Source: Halogranum rubrum (GTDB lineage: Archaea; Halobacteriota; Halobacteria; Halobacteriales; Haloferacaceae). From it: a stretch of DNA of 64,000 bases. Positions 1-8,166 of the stretch are shown piece after piece; positions within the stretch are counted from its first letter, which is position 1; every line of letters begins with the position of its first letter. Position numbers and translations under genes: made by a program. The notes beneath the pieces were generated by a model. The model made no database searches, was not told where the DNA came from, and saw only the letters and a list, made by a program, of their open reading frames with translations. The stretch lies in assembly GCF_900114455.1 (NCBI RefSeq), contig NZ_FOTC01000001.1, forward strand, positions 310,001 to 374,000. The letters run 5' to 3'.

Positions 1-895
1 GCGAGCAGTGTTCACACTCGCAAGCCGGATTGGTGCTCTGTTCGTACGTCCACAGCGGTCGGCCAAAGAGGAAGAACGCCTCCAGTTGGTGGCGTTCGAC
101 GACGGCGTCGGCGGCCCGTCCGCAGTTCGGACACCACTCCTCGTCGTCGGTGGGCACCTGGAAGGTCACCTTCCGGCGGCCGAATCCGGCGTTAGAGTAG
201 GCTTCGCGTCGCGACATCTCCACGAGGTCCTCGGCCGGGTAGGGTTTCTCGTCGACTTCGTTGTCGAACCCGGCCTCGCTGACGACGTCGGCGGTGAGAT
301 ACGGCCCGACGTGGACGGTGTTCTCGTAGCCGACGAAGTGAATCGACAGTTCCGCGCTCCGGCCGTCGACGTGGACGTCGTGACCGTGACCGACGAGGTA
401 GAGTTCGAGGTTCTGCCGCGTCTTCGTCAGTTCCACCTCGTGGTCCATCCCGACGGCGTAGACGCCCGTCGAGGGGTCGCTCGCCGACCCCGACTGTTGC
501 CATCCGACCGTCGCGACGTCGTACTCGTCGGGCGTCGCATCGGGCGTCTTCTCGTCGGTGTAGACGTTCTCCGCACCGGGCGCGGTGAACGCGCTGTCGG
601 CGGCGTCGACGGCGACGAACACGTCCTCGGCGTCGCTGACGACGACGTCACCGTCGACCCGTTCGACGTAGCCGTCTTCGAGGTTGCCGCCGATGGCCGT
701 CTCCGCGTCGGGGACGGTCGTGTCGCTCTCGACGGCCTGATGCGTGAACACGTACTCGGCGTTCTGTACCGTGAGGTCGCCGCCGACGCTGTCTGACGTG
801 ACGAACACGTCTGCGGGGTCTCTGAGTTCGACTGGCGGCCGTTCGGAGCCAGCGAGCGTCACGTCACCGTCGTAGTGCTGTGGATTTGCGGTCAT
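1..895 (-). CDS. Uncharacterised zinc-ribbon protein, 3' end cut by the window edge
   Basis: An open frame of 298 codons runs from an ATG off the left edge. The first ~120 residues are acidic and contain loosely repeated beta-rich stretches (VFVTSD..., VVVSDAEDVFV). The last visible part holds two cysteine pairs, CPNCG and CECEHC, about 36 residues apart, typical of a zinc ribbon. The start overlaps the stop of the upstream DUF2617-like gene in an ATGA arrangement, so the two are translationally coupled. I do not recognise the family. It sits in a cluster with a membrane aminopropyltransferase-like protein and a DUF4247-like lipoprotein, and related bacterial clusters include a DUF4178 protein. 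Whether this is the counterpart cannot be decided here. Confidence 0.75.
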   Translation of the reverse strand, partial: MTANPQHYDGDVTLAGSERPPVELRDPADVFVTSDSVGGDLTVQNAEYVFTHQAVESDTTVPDAETAIGGNLEDGYVERVDGDVVVSDAEDVFVAVDAADSAFTAPGAENVYTDEKTPDATPDEYDVATVGWQQSGSASDPSTGVYAVGMDHEVELTKTRQNLELYLVGHGHDVHVDGRSAELSIHFVGYENTVHVGPYLTADVVSEAGFDNEVDEKPYPAEDLVEMSRREAYSNAGFGRRKVTFQVPTDDEEWCPNCGRAADAVVERHQLEAFFLFGRPLWTYEQSTNPACECEHCS

Positions 896-1380
896 CGTTC
901 TCGAAGGTCGAAAGTCGTCTCGGTGTAGAGTGCGAGTCCGTGCTCGGGGTAGGTATGGTACGTCTCGTAGCCCGCGTCGTCGACGCGGATGGTGGTCCAC
1001 GCGTCGGGACCGAACTGGTAGGCCACCGTCGACTCCTCGGGGCCAGGGAATGCGGCGAGCGGCTTTCCGACGACTGTCGTCGTCGCCGCGATTCGGGCAC
1101 TCTCGAAGCGGAACTCACGGTCGACGTCGGTCGAGAGCGGCGTCTCGTGGCTCTGCTCCGCCGACAGCGGCGTACACGAACAGAGTTCGTGGAAGTCGAG
1201 TTCGGGCAGGCCGACGTAGTGCGACTCGCCGATGACGGTGAACACCGCGGGCGACCCGAGCAGGTCGTCGGGGTGGACCGTCTTCACGTCGAGTTCGTCG
1301 AGCGCGGGCGTCTCGCGGGCGTACTCGAAGTACAGTTCCGCGGGCGTCTCGATGGGTTCAGGGGATGTGTTGGAGGACAT
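892..1380 (-). CDS. DUF2617-like protein
   Basis: 162 residues, cytoplasmic, no signal or membrane segment. Motifs that recall DUF2617 are a central VFTVIGESHYV block, a later PLAAFPGPEESTVAYQF block, and a C-terminal YETYHTYPEHG resembling the WHTYPxxGE ending of actinobacterial members. An upstream in-frame start would overlap the preceding gene deeply, so I chose the ATG three bases after that gene's stop. It lies between the aminopropyltransferase-like gene and the zinc-ribbon gene in one transcription unit. No biochemical role is known to me; its association with spermidine-synthase-like genes is the only clue. Confidence 0.65.
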   Translation of the reverse strand: MSSNTSPEPIETPAELYFEYARETPALDELDVKTVHPDDLLGSPAVFTVIGESHYVGLPELDFHELCSCTPLSAEQSHETPLSTDVDREFRFESARIAATTTVVGKPLAAFPGPEESTVAYQFGPDAWTTIRVDDAGYETYHTYPEHGLALYTETTFDLRER

Positions 1381-1382
1381 GG

Positions 1383-3140
1383 TTAGGTGTCGACAAGAAT
1401 GTCGTAGTTCGGGTGGAAGATGGAGTTTACCCGCACGCCGCGATAATGAGGGACCGGACGCCACTCGGCGTCGTCGTAGCGGTCACTGTACCGTCTCACG
1501 TAGTCGGTCCCATTTTCGGGGGCGAGCGGGTCGCGTTCGCCGGGCGCGAGGAGGTAGAACCGTTCGACGCGCTCGGTCTCGCCGTCGCTGTCGAGGTCTT
1601 CCCACGCCCAGTAGGGTAGCTGGTGGGTGAACCCCGCGGCGCGGACGGTGTTGGTGAACGCCTTGTGGTGTTCGGGGTAGCTGTCGGCGGAGTACGCCCA
1701 CGCGACGACCATCCCGTCGTCGGTGAGTCGCTGGCTGGCCGACCGGTAGAACTCCGCCGAGTAGAGTTTCAGCAGGTCGTCGTCCGTCGCGCCGGGGACG
1801 TCGAGGAGGATGAGGTCGTACGTCTCGTTCGTCTGCTGGAGGTAGCGATAGCCGTCCGTGACTGTCGTGTTCAGACGGTCGTACTCGTAGGCGTCGTCGT
1901 GCCAGCGGCTGAAGAACGGGTCGTCTTTCGTCCGGTTCATGAACTCGGCGTCGAGATCGACGTGGTCGACGGTGACGTCGTACTCCCGAAGATGGTCGAT
2001 GGCGACCCAGTCGCCGCCGCCGACGACGAGCACCTTCGTCTCCGGCCCGTGTTCGACCATCGACATCGGCACGTCGACGAGGCCGTCGTGGTAGCTGTCG
2101 GCCCAACTGTCGCACATCTGGACCGCCGCGCCGAGTCGCAGACACTGCTCGGACTCGCCGGTGAAGTGTGGGTTCGGTCCGGCCCCGGTCCACGTCCGCT
2201 CGTAGTGGACGACGTGCTGGTACTGCGTCGTCGACTGCGAGGTGACTTCGGCGCGCATCGCACCCGGCGGATACTCGTTCTCGATCCCCTGTTCGAGGTA
2301 GAGCTCTGACAGTCGCTCGTCGACCGTCTCGTGAGTGGCGACGACGCCCGCGTACGACGCCGTCAACAGCAGACAGACGACGAGGAGCGTCCGCGAGACG
2401 TGACTAACGAGCGGCGTCGATTCGCTCGTCGGCGTCCACGACCAGTCGCCGAAACGAGCGACGAAGACGAGCGCCGCGGCGGCGTTGAGTAGCGCGAGGA
2501 CGAAGATAGTCGGGATGAGGCCGAGTTGTGGGTAGAGCAGTTTGGCGTAGACGACGGCCCCGAACAGGCCGCCGACGTAGTCCATCGCCAGCACGACGGA
2601 GAGTCCGCTCCGCCGTCCCTCGTTGCGTTCGACGTTCCAGAAGAGACCGACGCAGGCCACAGAGAAGTCGTGGACGCGCCCGCCAACGCGACGGACCCAC
2701 GTCGGCGTCGACGCACTCTCGCCGTCGAGTTCGTCGACCATGTGGGTCAAGAGCGGGAGTTCGAACCCCGAGAGGAAGCCGACGACGACGACGGGGAGTC
2801 GTGCGGCGACCCAGAGTAGTTCCGCTGGCACTGCCTGCGGAATACGCACGCTGTTGAGTCCGACGATGAGCAGGAATCCCGCCGGAGCGACGGCGGCGAG
2901 CAGTACTTCCGTCCGGAAGAAGTTCTCGCCGTGGTCGTCGGCGTTCAGGTCGTCCGAGAGCGCGGCCCCGATACCTAGACTGAAGAAGTATAGGCCGACG
3001 GTGATGACGTACTGTGTCACCGTTCCACCGTACATCACGGTCAGCAGTTCTGAGTAGACGAACTCGTAGGCGAAGCTACAGAAGGAGACGACGAACGTGA
3101 GCACGAGCAGCGTCAGTGTCGCGGTTCGTCGCTCAGTCAT
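1383..3140 (-). CDS. Membrane-anchored polyamine aminopropyltransferase-like protein
   Basis: 585 residues. About seven hydrophobic segments fill residues 1-270 (for example 8-24, 42-60, 78-96, 112-130, 182-200, 205-228, 250-268). A soluble domain of the spermidine-synthase fold follows: the nucleotide-binding glycine motif VLVVGGGD lies at about 370-377, and LILLDVPGATDDD corresponds to the catalytic/substrate region. Members of the family transfer an aminopropyl group from decarboxylated S-adenosylmethionine. Proteins with this N-terminal membrane region are poorly characterised, so the substrate is an inference. It is followed in the operon by DUF2617-like and zinc-ribbon genes and preceded by a DUF4247-like lipoprotein. 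Confidence 0.8.
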   Translation of the reverse strand: MTERRTATLTLLVLTFVVSFCSFAYEFVYSELLTVMYGGTVTQYVITVGLYFFSLGIGAALSDDLNADDHGENFFRTEVLLAAVAPAGFLLIVGLNSVRIPQAVPAELLWVAARLPVVVVGFLSGFELPLLTHMVDELDGESASTPTWVRRVGGRVHDFSVACVGLFWNVERNEGRRSGLSVVLAMDYVGGLFGAVVYAKLLYPQLGLIPTIFVLALLNAAAALVFVARFGDWSWTPTSESTPLVSHVSRTLLVVCLLLTASYAGVVATHETVDERLSELYLEQGIENEYPPGAMRAEVTSQSTTQYQHVVHYERTWTGAGPNPHFTGESEQCLRLGAAVQMCDSWADSYHDGLVDVPMSMVEHGPETKVLVVGGGDWVAIDHLREYDVTVDHVDLDAEFMNRTKDDPFFSRWHDDAYEYDRLNTTVTDGYRYLQQTNETYDLILLDVPGATDDDLLKLYSAEFYRSASQRLTDDGMVVAWAYSADSYPEHHKAFTNTVRAAGFTHQLPYWAWEDLDSDGETERVERFYLLAPGERDPLAPENGTDYVRRYSDRYDDAEWRPVPHYRGVRVNSIFHPNYDILVDT

Positions 3141-3257
3141 CTGTGTGGGTCTTCACTCTCTGTGTCCGTTCCGTCAGCCGGTCAGTCGGTCGGATACGCT
3201 GTGCTCGTCGGTCCCGCCGCCGTCGACCGGCCGAGACGGCGGTGTGGTCTGACATCC

Positions 3258-3950
3258 TCAGATGCGCGGCGACACTTTCCACTGTTCGTCGATGCTGTAA
3301 CTGTCGCCACCGAATCCGCGGTCGATCTCGAGGTCGAAACATTCCCAGCGGAAGTCGTGGTCGACGCTGTCACCGACGATGTGGGCACCGACGCGGTACC
3401 AGCCGTCGCCCGTCGACTGCTCTGCGACGTCGTACTGGACGGTGTCGTTGGGATTCTGGAACGTCTCGTCCCACGGGACCGGTCCCGCGTCGGGCGCGTC
3501 GTCTTCCATCTGCGACGTACTCCCGAGATAGGCGACGCCGAGTGCGGCCACGCCGACGCCGTACCGGGACACGTCGTCAGCGTGGTCCTCGTACCAGTCG
3601 TCGGCGTAGTCGCCGCCGTGATACCACGCGTGCCCGTATCGCGTTCGTGGTGCCGAGGCGTATCCGCCGGACCCGCGTCCGGTCGCACCGCGGCCGCCAC
3701 CGCCGCCGCCCTTGCCTTTGGCACTGGCGACGCCGACCGGATTCACACTGGCGAGCGACTGTTGGTTGGCTTCGTAGCGAGACACGACCCACGTGTCGTC
3801 AGCGAGATCGACGGTGAGCGACCCGTCGGCCATCTCGAACTCCGAGACGACGCTGGACTTTCGTGGTGGAGGGGACGAGTTACCGAGGCATCCGCCCAGA
3901 GCGGTGAGCGCTCCGAAACCGGATGCAGCGATGAAGGTGCGGCGACGCAT
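3258..3950 (-). CDS. Tat-exported lipoprotein, DUF4247-like
   Basis: 230 residues. I chose the internal ATG that begins MRRRTFIAASGFGAL because it gives a compact Tat signal ending in a lipobox (LGGC); an ATG 30 bases upstream would only prepend charged residues. The mature protein has a Ser/Pro linker, then EMADGSLTVDLADDTWVVSRYEA, a low-complexity Gly/Lys/Arg segment (about residues 76-92), and a Trp/Tyr-rich C-terminal half. The layout matches DUF4247-type proteins that accompany DUF2617 and spermidine-synthase-like genes in bacteria. It is expected to be anchored on the outer face of the membrane. Function unknown. Confidence 0.65.
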   Translation of the reverse strand: MRRRTFIAASGFGALTALGGCLGNSSPPPRKSSVVSEFEMADGSLTVDLADDTWVVSRYEANQQSLASVNPVGVASAKGKGGGGGGRGATGRGSGGYASAPRTRYGHAWYHGGDYADDWYEDHADDVSRYGVGVAALGVAYLGSTSQMEDDAPDAGPVPWDETFQNPNDTVQYDVAEQSTGDGWYRVGAHIVGDSVDHDFRWECFDLEIDRGFGGDSYSIDEQWKVSPRI

Positions 3951-4066
3951 GATTCGATTCCTCTCCCGATGATTGGACAACTGGATTAACTATCTTGTGG
4001 TTCAGACTGACAGACGTACGCATACACACTCCCGACAGCCCAGAGCCAAACGAGCCGAACCGACGC

Positions 4067-4444
4067 TCACAGCACACCGCGAACCAGCGACCCCCACGTC
4101 GGTGCGAGAACCCCCGCAACCACCGCCACGTACGACGCGGGAGTCAACGCCACGAACTCGCTCGCGTTCATCGCGGGCGTCACGAACAGTTGGACGAAGA
4201 GAACCACGACGCCGAGAGCCACGCCAGCGACGAGTGCTCGTGGGAGACTCTTGCTGACGAGGCCGACGAGCGCTCCAGCGACGAACAGTCCGAGCCAGTG
4301 TATCCACGCGAGTCCGAGACCGACGAGTGCGACGAGTACGAGGGCGATGAATCGCCGACGTCGGTCAGCGCGAACAGTGGCGAGCCACTGCGGCGTCCAG
4401 TCGGTCGGTGGTGTCTCAGCGTTCTCGGTGCTTTCCTCGCTCAT
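4067..4444 (-). CDS. Small four-helix membrane protein
   Basis: 125 residues. After a polar, Glu/Thr-rich N-terminus of about 30 residues, hydrophobic segments occupy roughly 32-50, 52-68, 70-86 and 100-120. No recognised motif. Its ATG overlaps the stop of the penicillin-acylase gene (ATGA), so it is probably co-translated with it, and it lies upstream of the lipoprotein gene on the same strand. It could be a membrane partner of either neighbour; I cannot assign a function. Confidence 0.6.
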   Translation of the reverse strand: MSEESTENAETPPTDWTPQWLATVRADRRRRFIALVLVALVGLGLAWIHWLGLFVAGALVGLVSKSLPRALVAGVALGVVVLFVQLFVTPAMNASEFVALTPASYVAVVAGVLAPTWGSLVRGVL

Positions 4445-6843
4445 TCCGTCTCACCTTGGAACGTGATCTGTTCGCCCCCTCCCGGCACGTCGAACGACAT
4501 CGGTTTGTACTCGCCGTCGGCCCAGAGTCGAAGTTGGTCATCGTAGTGTTCCGAGAAGTACGACCCGTCCTGTCCGCCCGGAATCACCGACAGCGACTCG
4601 CCGTCCATCGGCGAGATCTGTCGCCAACTGCTGCCGTGGTTCGCGCCGTCGCCGACGTTGCACACGGTGTAGGCCGTCCCGTCGGTCGGATAGCGAGGGT
4701 AGTTCAACGCCGGGAGTTGCCCGCCGAACTGGTGGTCGATGGTCGTCCGGTGGTAGTCACCGTAGACCGACCACCCTTCGGACTCGATGCGCTCTACTGC
4801 CGCCTCTGTCGCCTCGACGACGACGCTGGCTCGGTCGCCGCCGAAGAACTCGTCGTCCGGCGGGAGCGTGACGAGCACCCACTCCTGCGGCCACCAGTCT
4901 TCACTCAATCCGCTCGCCTCGAAGTCGTCGGTCCAAGTTAGTTCCCGAAAGTGCTCGTAGAACCAGTGAAACAGGAGCGCTGCTTCCGACTCGCGGTCCA
5001 TCCGGTAGTTCCAGTCGGCCAGTGCGTCGACCCAGCGGTCAGTCGACTCCGAGAGTCGCTCGCGGACGTCGAGGATGGCCGGGACGAGCATCCGCGCACG
5101 GACGTCGAGCGTGTCACGCTGGACCGACTGCATGAACGCCGGTGTGACTGGCTCTCCGCTCTCGACGCGTTCGTCCAGTCGCTCGTAGATTCGTCGTCCT
5201 CGAAAGCCCGACGCGTATCGCTGACCGATGGGGTAGGTCGGGTCGTCGACCGGCCGCTGGTTCGCCGTCCCGATGTACGCCGGGTCGGAGACGCCCGGTT
5301 TCTCGTCGAAGGGGACGAACCCGTCCCACGTACTCGGGCCGAACGGTTCGAACCCCTCCCACTCGGCTTCGCCCGCCGACCCGTCGAACACGCGGTCACC
5401 GCGGACGACGTCGCCGTCGACCCGCCGAATCGGAATCTGTCCCGTGATCTTGTAGAAGACGTGGTCGTCGTCAACGTAAAGGGCGTTCTGCGTCGGCACG
5501 TCCATCTTTCGGAGCGCGGCGCGGTAGTCGTCGACGCCGGTCGCTCGACTGAACTCGTAGATTGCCTCGGCCTCGCGCGTTCCACTCATCCCGGTCCACG
5601 CGACACCGACGTGTCGCGTCTCGCCGTTCACCTCCCGGTCGAGGTAGGCTCCGTGGACCGTCTTTCGCACGTCGACCGCTCGATTCTCGCCGTCGGCAAC
5701 CTCGATTGTCCGGGTCTCCGTCTCGAACTCGCGCCACTCGCCGCGGTAGTTGTACCGACTCCCGTCGGTCTCGTAGGTGTAGAAGTCGACGACGTCGGCC
5801 CCGGTGTTGGTGAACCCCCACGCGCCGTGCGTGTTCTCGCCGACGATGACGAACGGGATGCCGGGGAACGTCGCCCCGCGAACGTCGACGTCGCCGACGA
5901 CGAGATGTTGTTCGTACCAGACGGGCGGTGCCATCAGCGTCAGATGGGGGTCGTAGGCGAGAATCGGCGACCCGCTGTCGGTGTGTTCGCCGGAGACGGC
6001 CCAGTGGTTCGACCCCCACAGCGGCGGTGGCTCGAACGCCGAGAGCCAATCGACGAACGCGCCGTCGATACCGTCGCCGACACTGCGGACTGCGTCGGGT
6101 CGGCCGACACGGCCGAACCCCTCCACTCCGTCGACGGTGCCGGTGGTCGATTCACGGACGATCGGCGCGCCGTGGTCGAACGGTGTCTCGTAGAGTCGCT
6201 CGTACGTCGACTCGTCGAGTTTCTCTCTGAGGACGGCACGACGCAGCGTCTCGAAACTCCCCGTCAGCCCCCACGCGATTTGGGTGCTGACGAGGAGGGT
6301 GTCGACAAACGTCCACTCCCGCGCCTCGTAGCCGAGGACGCCGAACTCGAACGGCTCCGGCCCCGACTCGATGTAGGCGTTGACGCCGTCGGCGTAGGCA
6401 TCGGCGAGCGTCTCGGTCCGCGTGCCGGAGAGGGCCGTGGCCGACGCTTCGGCCGACCCACGAAAGTCCATCTTCGCGTGAAACCGGTCGGAGTCGACGG
6501 CCCGTTCGCCGACGGCGGCCGCGAGTCGGCCGTCCATCAGTCGCCTGATGAGGTCCATCTCGAACAGGCGGTCTGCCGCCTGTGTGTACCCGACGGCGAA
6601 GTAGGCCGCCGCCTCGTCGTCGGCCTCGATGTGTGGGACGTGATAGTCGTCGTACGTGACCGTCGCCTCCCCGTGTGGACTCGATACCGTCTCGGGGACC
6701 GACCGTGTCTGTCCGTGCCACGCCCGCCCGCTCAGCGGTGCGAACGAGTCGAGATACCCCGAGATGGGTGAGAGTGCTGCACCGCCGACACCAACACTCA
6801 CGAGGGCACCGAGGAGGGCTCGTCGTGTGGTATCTCGGTTCAT
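4441..6843 (-). CDS. Penicillin acylase family (peptidase S45) Ntn-hydrolase, exported
   Basis: 800 residues, the usual size of S45 precursors. The N-terminus has RR at 7-8 followed by a hydrophobic stretch, a likely Tat signal. The autoprocessing site is visible as WG-SNHW with Ser278 as the predicted N-terminal nucleophile of the beta chain; about 200 residues of alpha chain precede it. Downstream motifs typical of the family include GxTFPGIPFVIVGENTHGAWGFTN and a late GDGANHGSSWR. Known members cleave amide bonds of beta-lactams, acyl-homoserine lactones or N-acyl amino acids; the substrate here is unknown. A second acylase clue is the membrane protein translated from an overlapping start. 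Confidence 0.88.
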   Translation of the reverse strand: MNRDTTRRALLGALVSVGVGGAALSPISGYLDSFAPLSGRAWHGQTRSVPETVSSPHGEATVTYDDYHVPHIEADDEAAAYFAVGYTQAADRLFEMDLIRRLMDGRLAAAVGERAVDSDRFHAKMDFRGSAEASATALSGTRTETLADAYADGVNAYIESGPEPFEFGVLGYEAREWTFVDTLLVSTQIAWGLTGSFETLRRAVLREKLDESTYERLYETPFDHGAPIVRESTTGTVDGVEGFGRVGRPDAVRSVGDGIDGAFVDWLSAFEPPPLWGSNHWAVSGEHTDSGSPILAYDPHLTLMAPPVWYEQHLVVGDVDVRGATFPGIPFVIVGENTHGAWGFTNTGADVVDFYTYETDGSRYNYRGEWREFETETRTIEVADGENRAVDVRKTVHGAYLDREVNGETRHVGVAWTGMSGTREAEAIYEFSRATGVDDYRAALRKMDVPTQNALYVDDDHVFYKITGQIPIRRVDGDVVRGDRVFDGSAGEAEWEGFEPFGPSTWDGFVPFDEKPGVSDPAYIGTANQRPVDDPTYPIGQRYASGFRGRRIYERLDERVESGEPVTPAFMQSVQRDTLDVRARMLVPAILDVRERLSESTDRWVDALADWNYRMDRESEAALLFHWFYEHFRELTWTDDFEASGLSEDWWPQEWVLVTLPPDDEFFGGDRASVVVEATEAAVERIESEGWSVYGDYHRTTIDHQFGGQLPALNYPRYPTDGTAYTVCNVGDGANHGSSWRQISPMDGESLSVIPGGQDGSYFSEHYDDQLRLWADGEYKPMSFDVPGGGEQITFQGETE

Positions 6844-7324
6844 GACGTGGAAACTGCCAACGAACGAATAAATATTCCGGTGACAACCCCCCTCACACCG
6901 CCCACAGCCCCCACAGCTGATAGAGAGTTATCAGAAGTTATTAAACACGCCAATTCTGTACCTTCGATATCGCTCGGCCCGAGCCGAACGATTTCAGGAG
7001 CTATGAGACCCATACTCGACATCTGCACGCCGAATTATCTCGCCAACGACAGTGAGCATATACTTTCGAAGCCAACAAAGAGACGGATGAAATGAATTTA
7101 TTGAACCATATCTGCCCAAAACATTGCAAAATCTTCGCATTAGCCATATATTTTGAATGTCTCTACAGATATAGCGTACGATGCGAATGCGAAAATTCAT
7201 CCAAAAACTTCTATTTAGTATTGCTGTGGGCACACAACGGTAATTACAGTTCTAAGACTGTAACGCTTCTCGTCTCTCTCGTTGGAGTGGTCCATCGTCC
7301 GAACACATGTTCGGTAGAGGCGAA
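6844..7324. other. AT-rich intergenic region without a gene
   Basis: About 480 bases between the acylase start and the IclR stop. The sequence is clearly poorer in GC than the flanking genes and the short open frames in it show no haloarchaeal codon bias. The end next to the acylase start (GAATAAATATTCC) can hold its promoter. Apart from the palindrome listed separately I see no structured element. Confidence 0.5.
7299..7314. repeat. 16-bp perfect palindrome just downstream of the IclR gene
   Basis: CCGAACACATGTTCGG reads as two 7-base arms around a 2-base centre. It starts 11 bases beyond the IclR stop codon. It may be a short transcript-end hairpin or a protein-binding site; position alone does not decide. 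Confidence 0.45.
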
Positions 7325-8095
7325 CTACGAGTACGTCGCGCGGATTCCGATGATGCGGGCGGCCTGCATCACCATCTCTGGCACCTCTCGGCGGTACCAC
7401 TCGCCTTTCATCCGCGTCGTCGGTCCGGAGACACTGATTGCGCCGAGAATCGTGTCGTCGTCCGAGAGGATGGGTGCGCCGACGGCGCGCATTCCCGTGA
7501 TACGCTCCTCGTCGTTGAACGCGTAGCCTCGCTCGCGAATCGTCTCCAGTTCCTCGAGGAGCGTCTCGCGGTCGCTGATGGTGTTCGAAGTGAGTTCCGA
7601 GAGACTGTTCTCCAAGAGTCTCTCGCGCGTGTCGTCGTCACAGAACGCGAGGTAGGACTTCCCGACGGCCGTCGTGTGGAGGTCGACCGTCGTCCCGATG
7701 TGTGAGTCGGTCTGGACGCCCTGTTCGGTCTTCACCTGGTAGATGTAGACGCCGCGGCCGTTCTCCTCGACCATGACCTGTCCCCGTTCGCCAACGGCCT
7801 CCACCAGGTCGTCCATCTCGCTGATGGCGGCGTGATACAGCGCGTGCCGTCTACGGGCGTGGTCGCCTAAATCGAGGAACTTGAGACTCAAGTCGTAGCC
7901 CTCGTCGGTCTGAATCACGTAACCGAGCTCTGCGAGCGTCTGGAGGTGGTTGTGAGCCGTGCTCTTCGAGACACCGAGTGCGGAGGCAACTTCGGAGACG
8001 CCCATCGTCCCGTGATTCCGAAGGTGTTCAACGATGCCGAACGACGTTTTCGTCGCACCGATCTGTCCCTCTGTCGCCGGGTCGTTCGTTGTCAT
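7325..8095 (-). CDS. IclR-family transcriptional regulator of the catabolic island
   Basis: 256 residues. An N-terminal winged helix-turn-helix (about 15-75, with SEVASALGVSKSTAHNHLQTLAELGYV as the recognition region) is followed by the IclR effector domain (about 85-250, with TTAVGKSYLAF and GAISVSGPTTRM as family landmarks). Effectors of this family are usually small metabolites of the regulated pathway. It is the last gene on the strand that carries the MmgE/PrpD and Liv genes, so control of that operon and of the opposite-strand degradation genes is likely but inferred. A TATA-like sequence lies about 25-35 bases before its ATG. Confidence 0.9.
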   Translation of the reverse strand: MTTNDPATEGQIGATKTSFGIVEHLRNHGTMGVSEVASALGVSKSTAHNHLQTLAELGYVIQTDEGYDLSLKFLDLGDHARRRHALYHAAISEMDDLVEAVGERGQVMVEENGRGVYIYQVKTEQGVQTDSHIGTTVDLHTTAVGKSYLAFCDDDTRERLLENSLSELTSNTISDRETLLEELETIRERGYAFNDEERITGMRAVGAPILSDDDTILGAISVSGPTTRMKGEWYRREVPEMVMQAARIIGIRATYS

Positions 8096-8166
8096 AGTGA
8101 ACTGTTCGCACGAAGGTTCATAACGGTTAGTAATTTCGTTCGCCTCTCCAAAACAGCTGTTCTGTC

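Noticed and set aside
8-796. Long plus-strand open frame opposite the zinc-ribbon gene
   Set aside because: Basic, repetitive composition (Val/Arg-rich) typical of antisense frames in GC-rich haloarchaeal genes; the minus-strand frame has family-like features.
4951-6771. 606-codon plus-strand open frame over the acylase gene
   Set aside because: Antisense shadow; the opposite strand has all S45 motifs.
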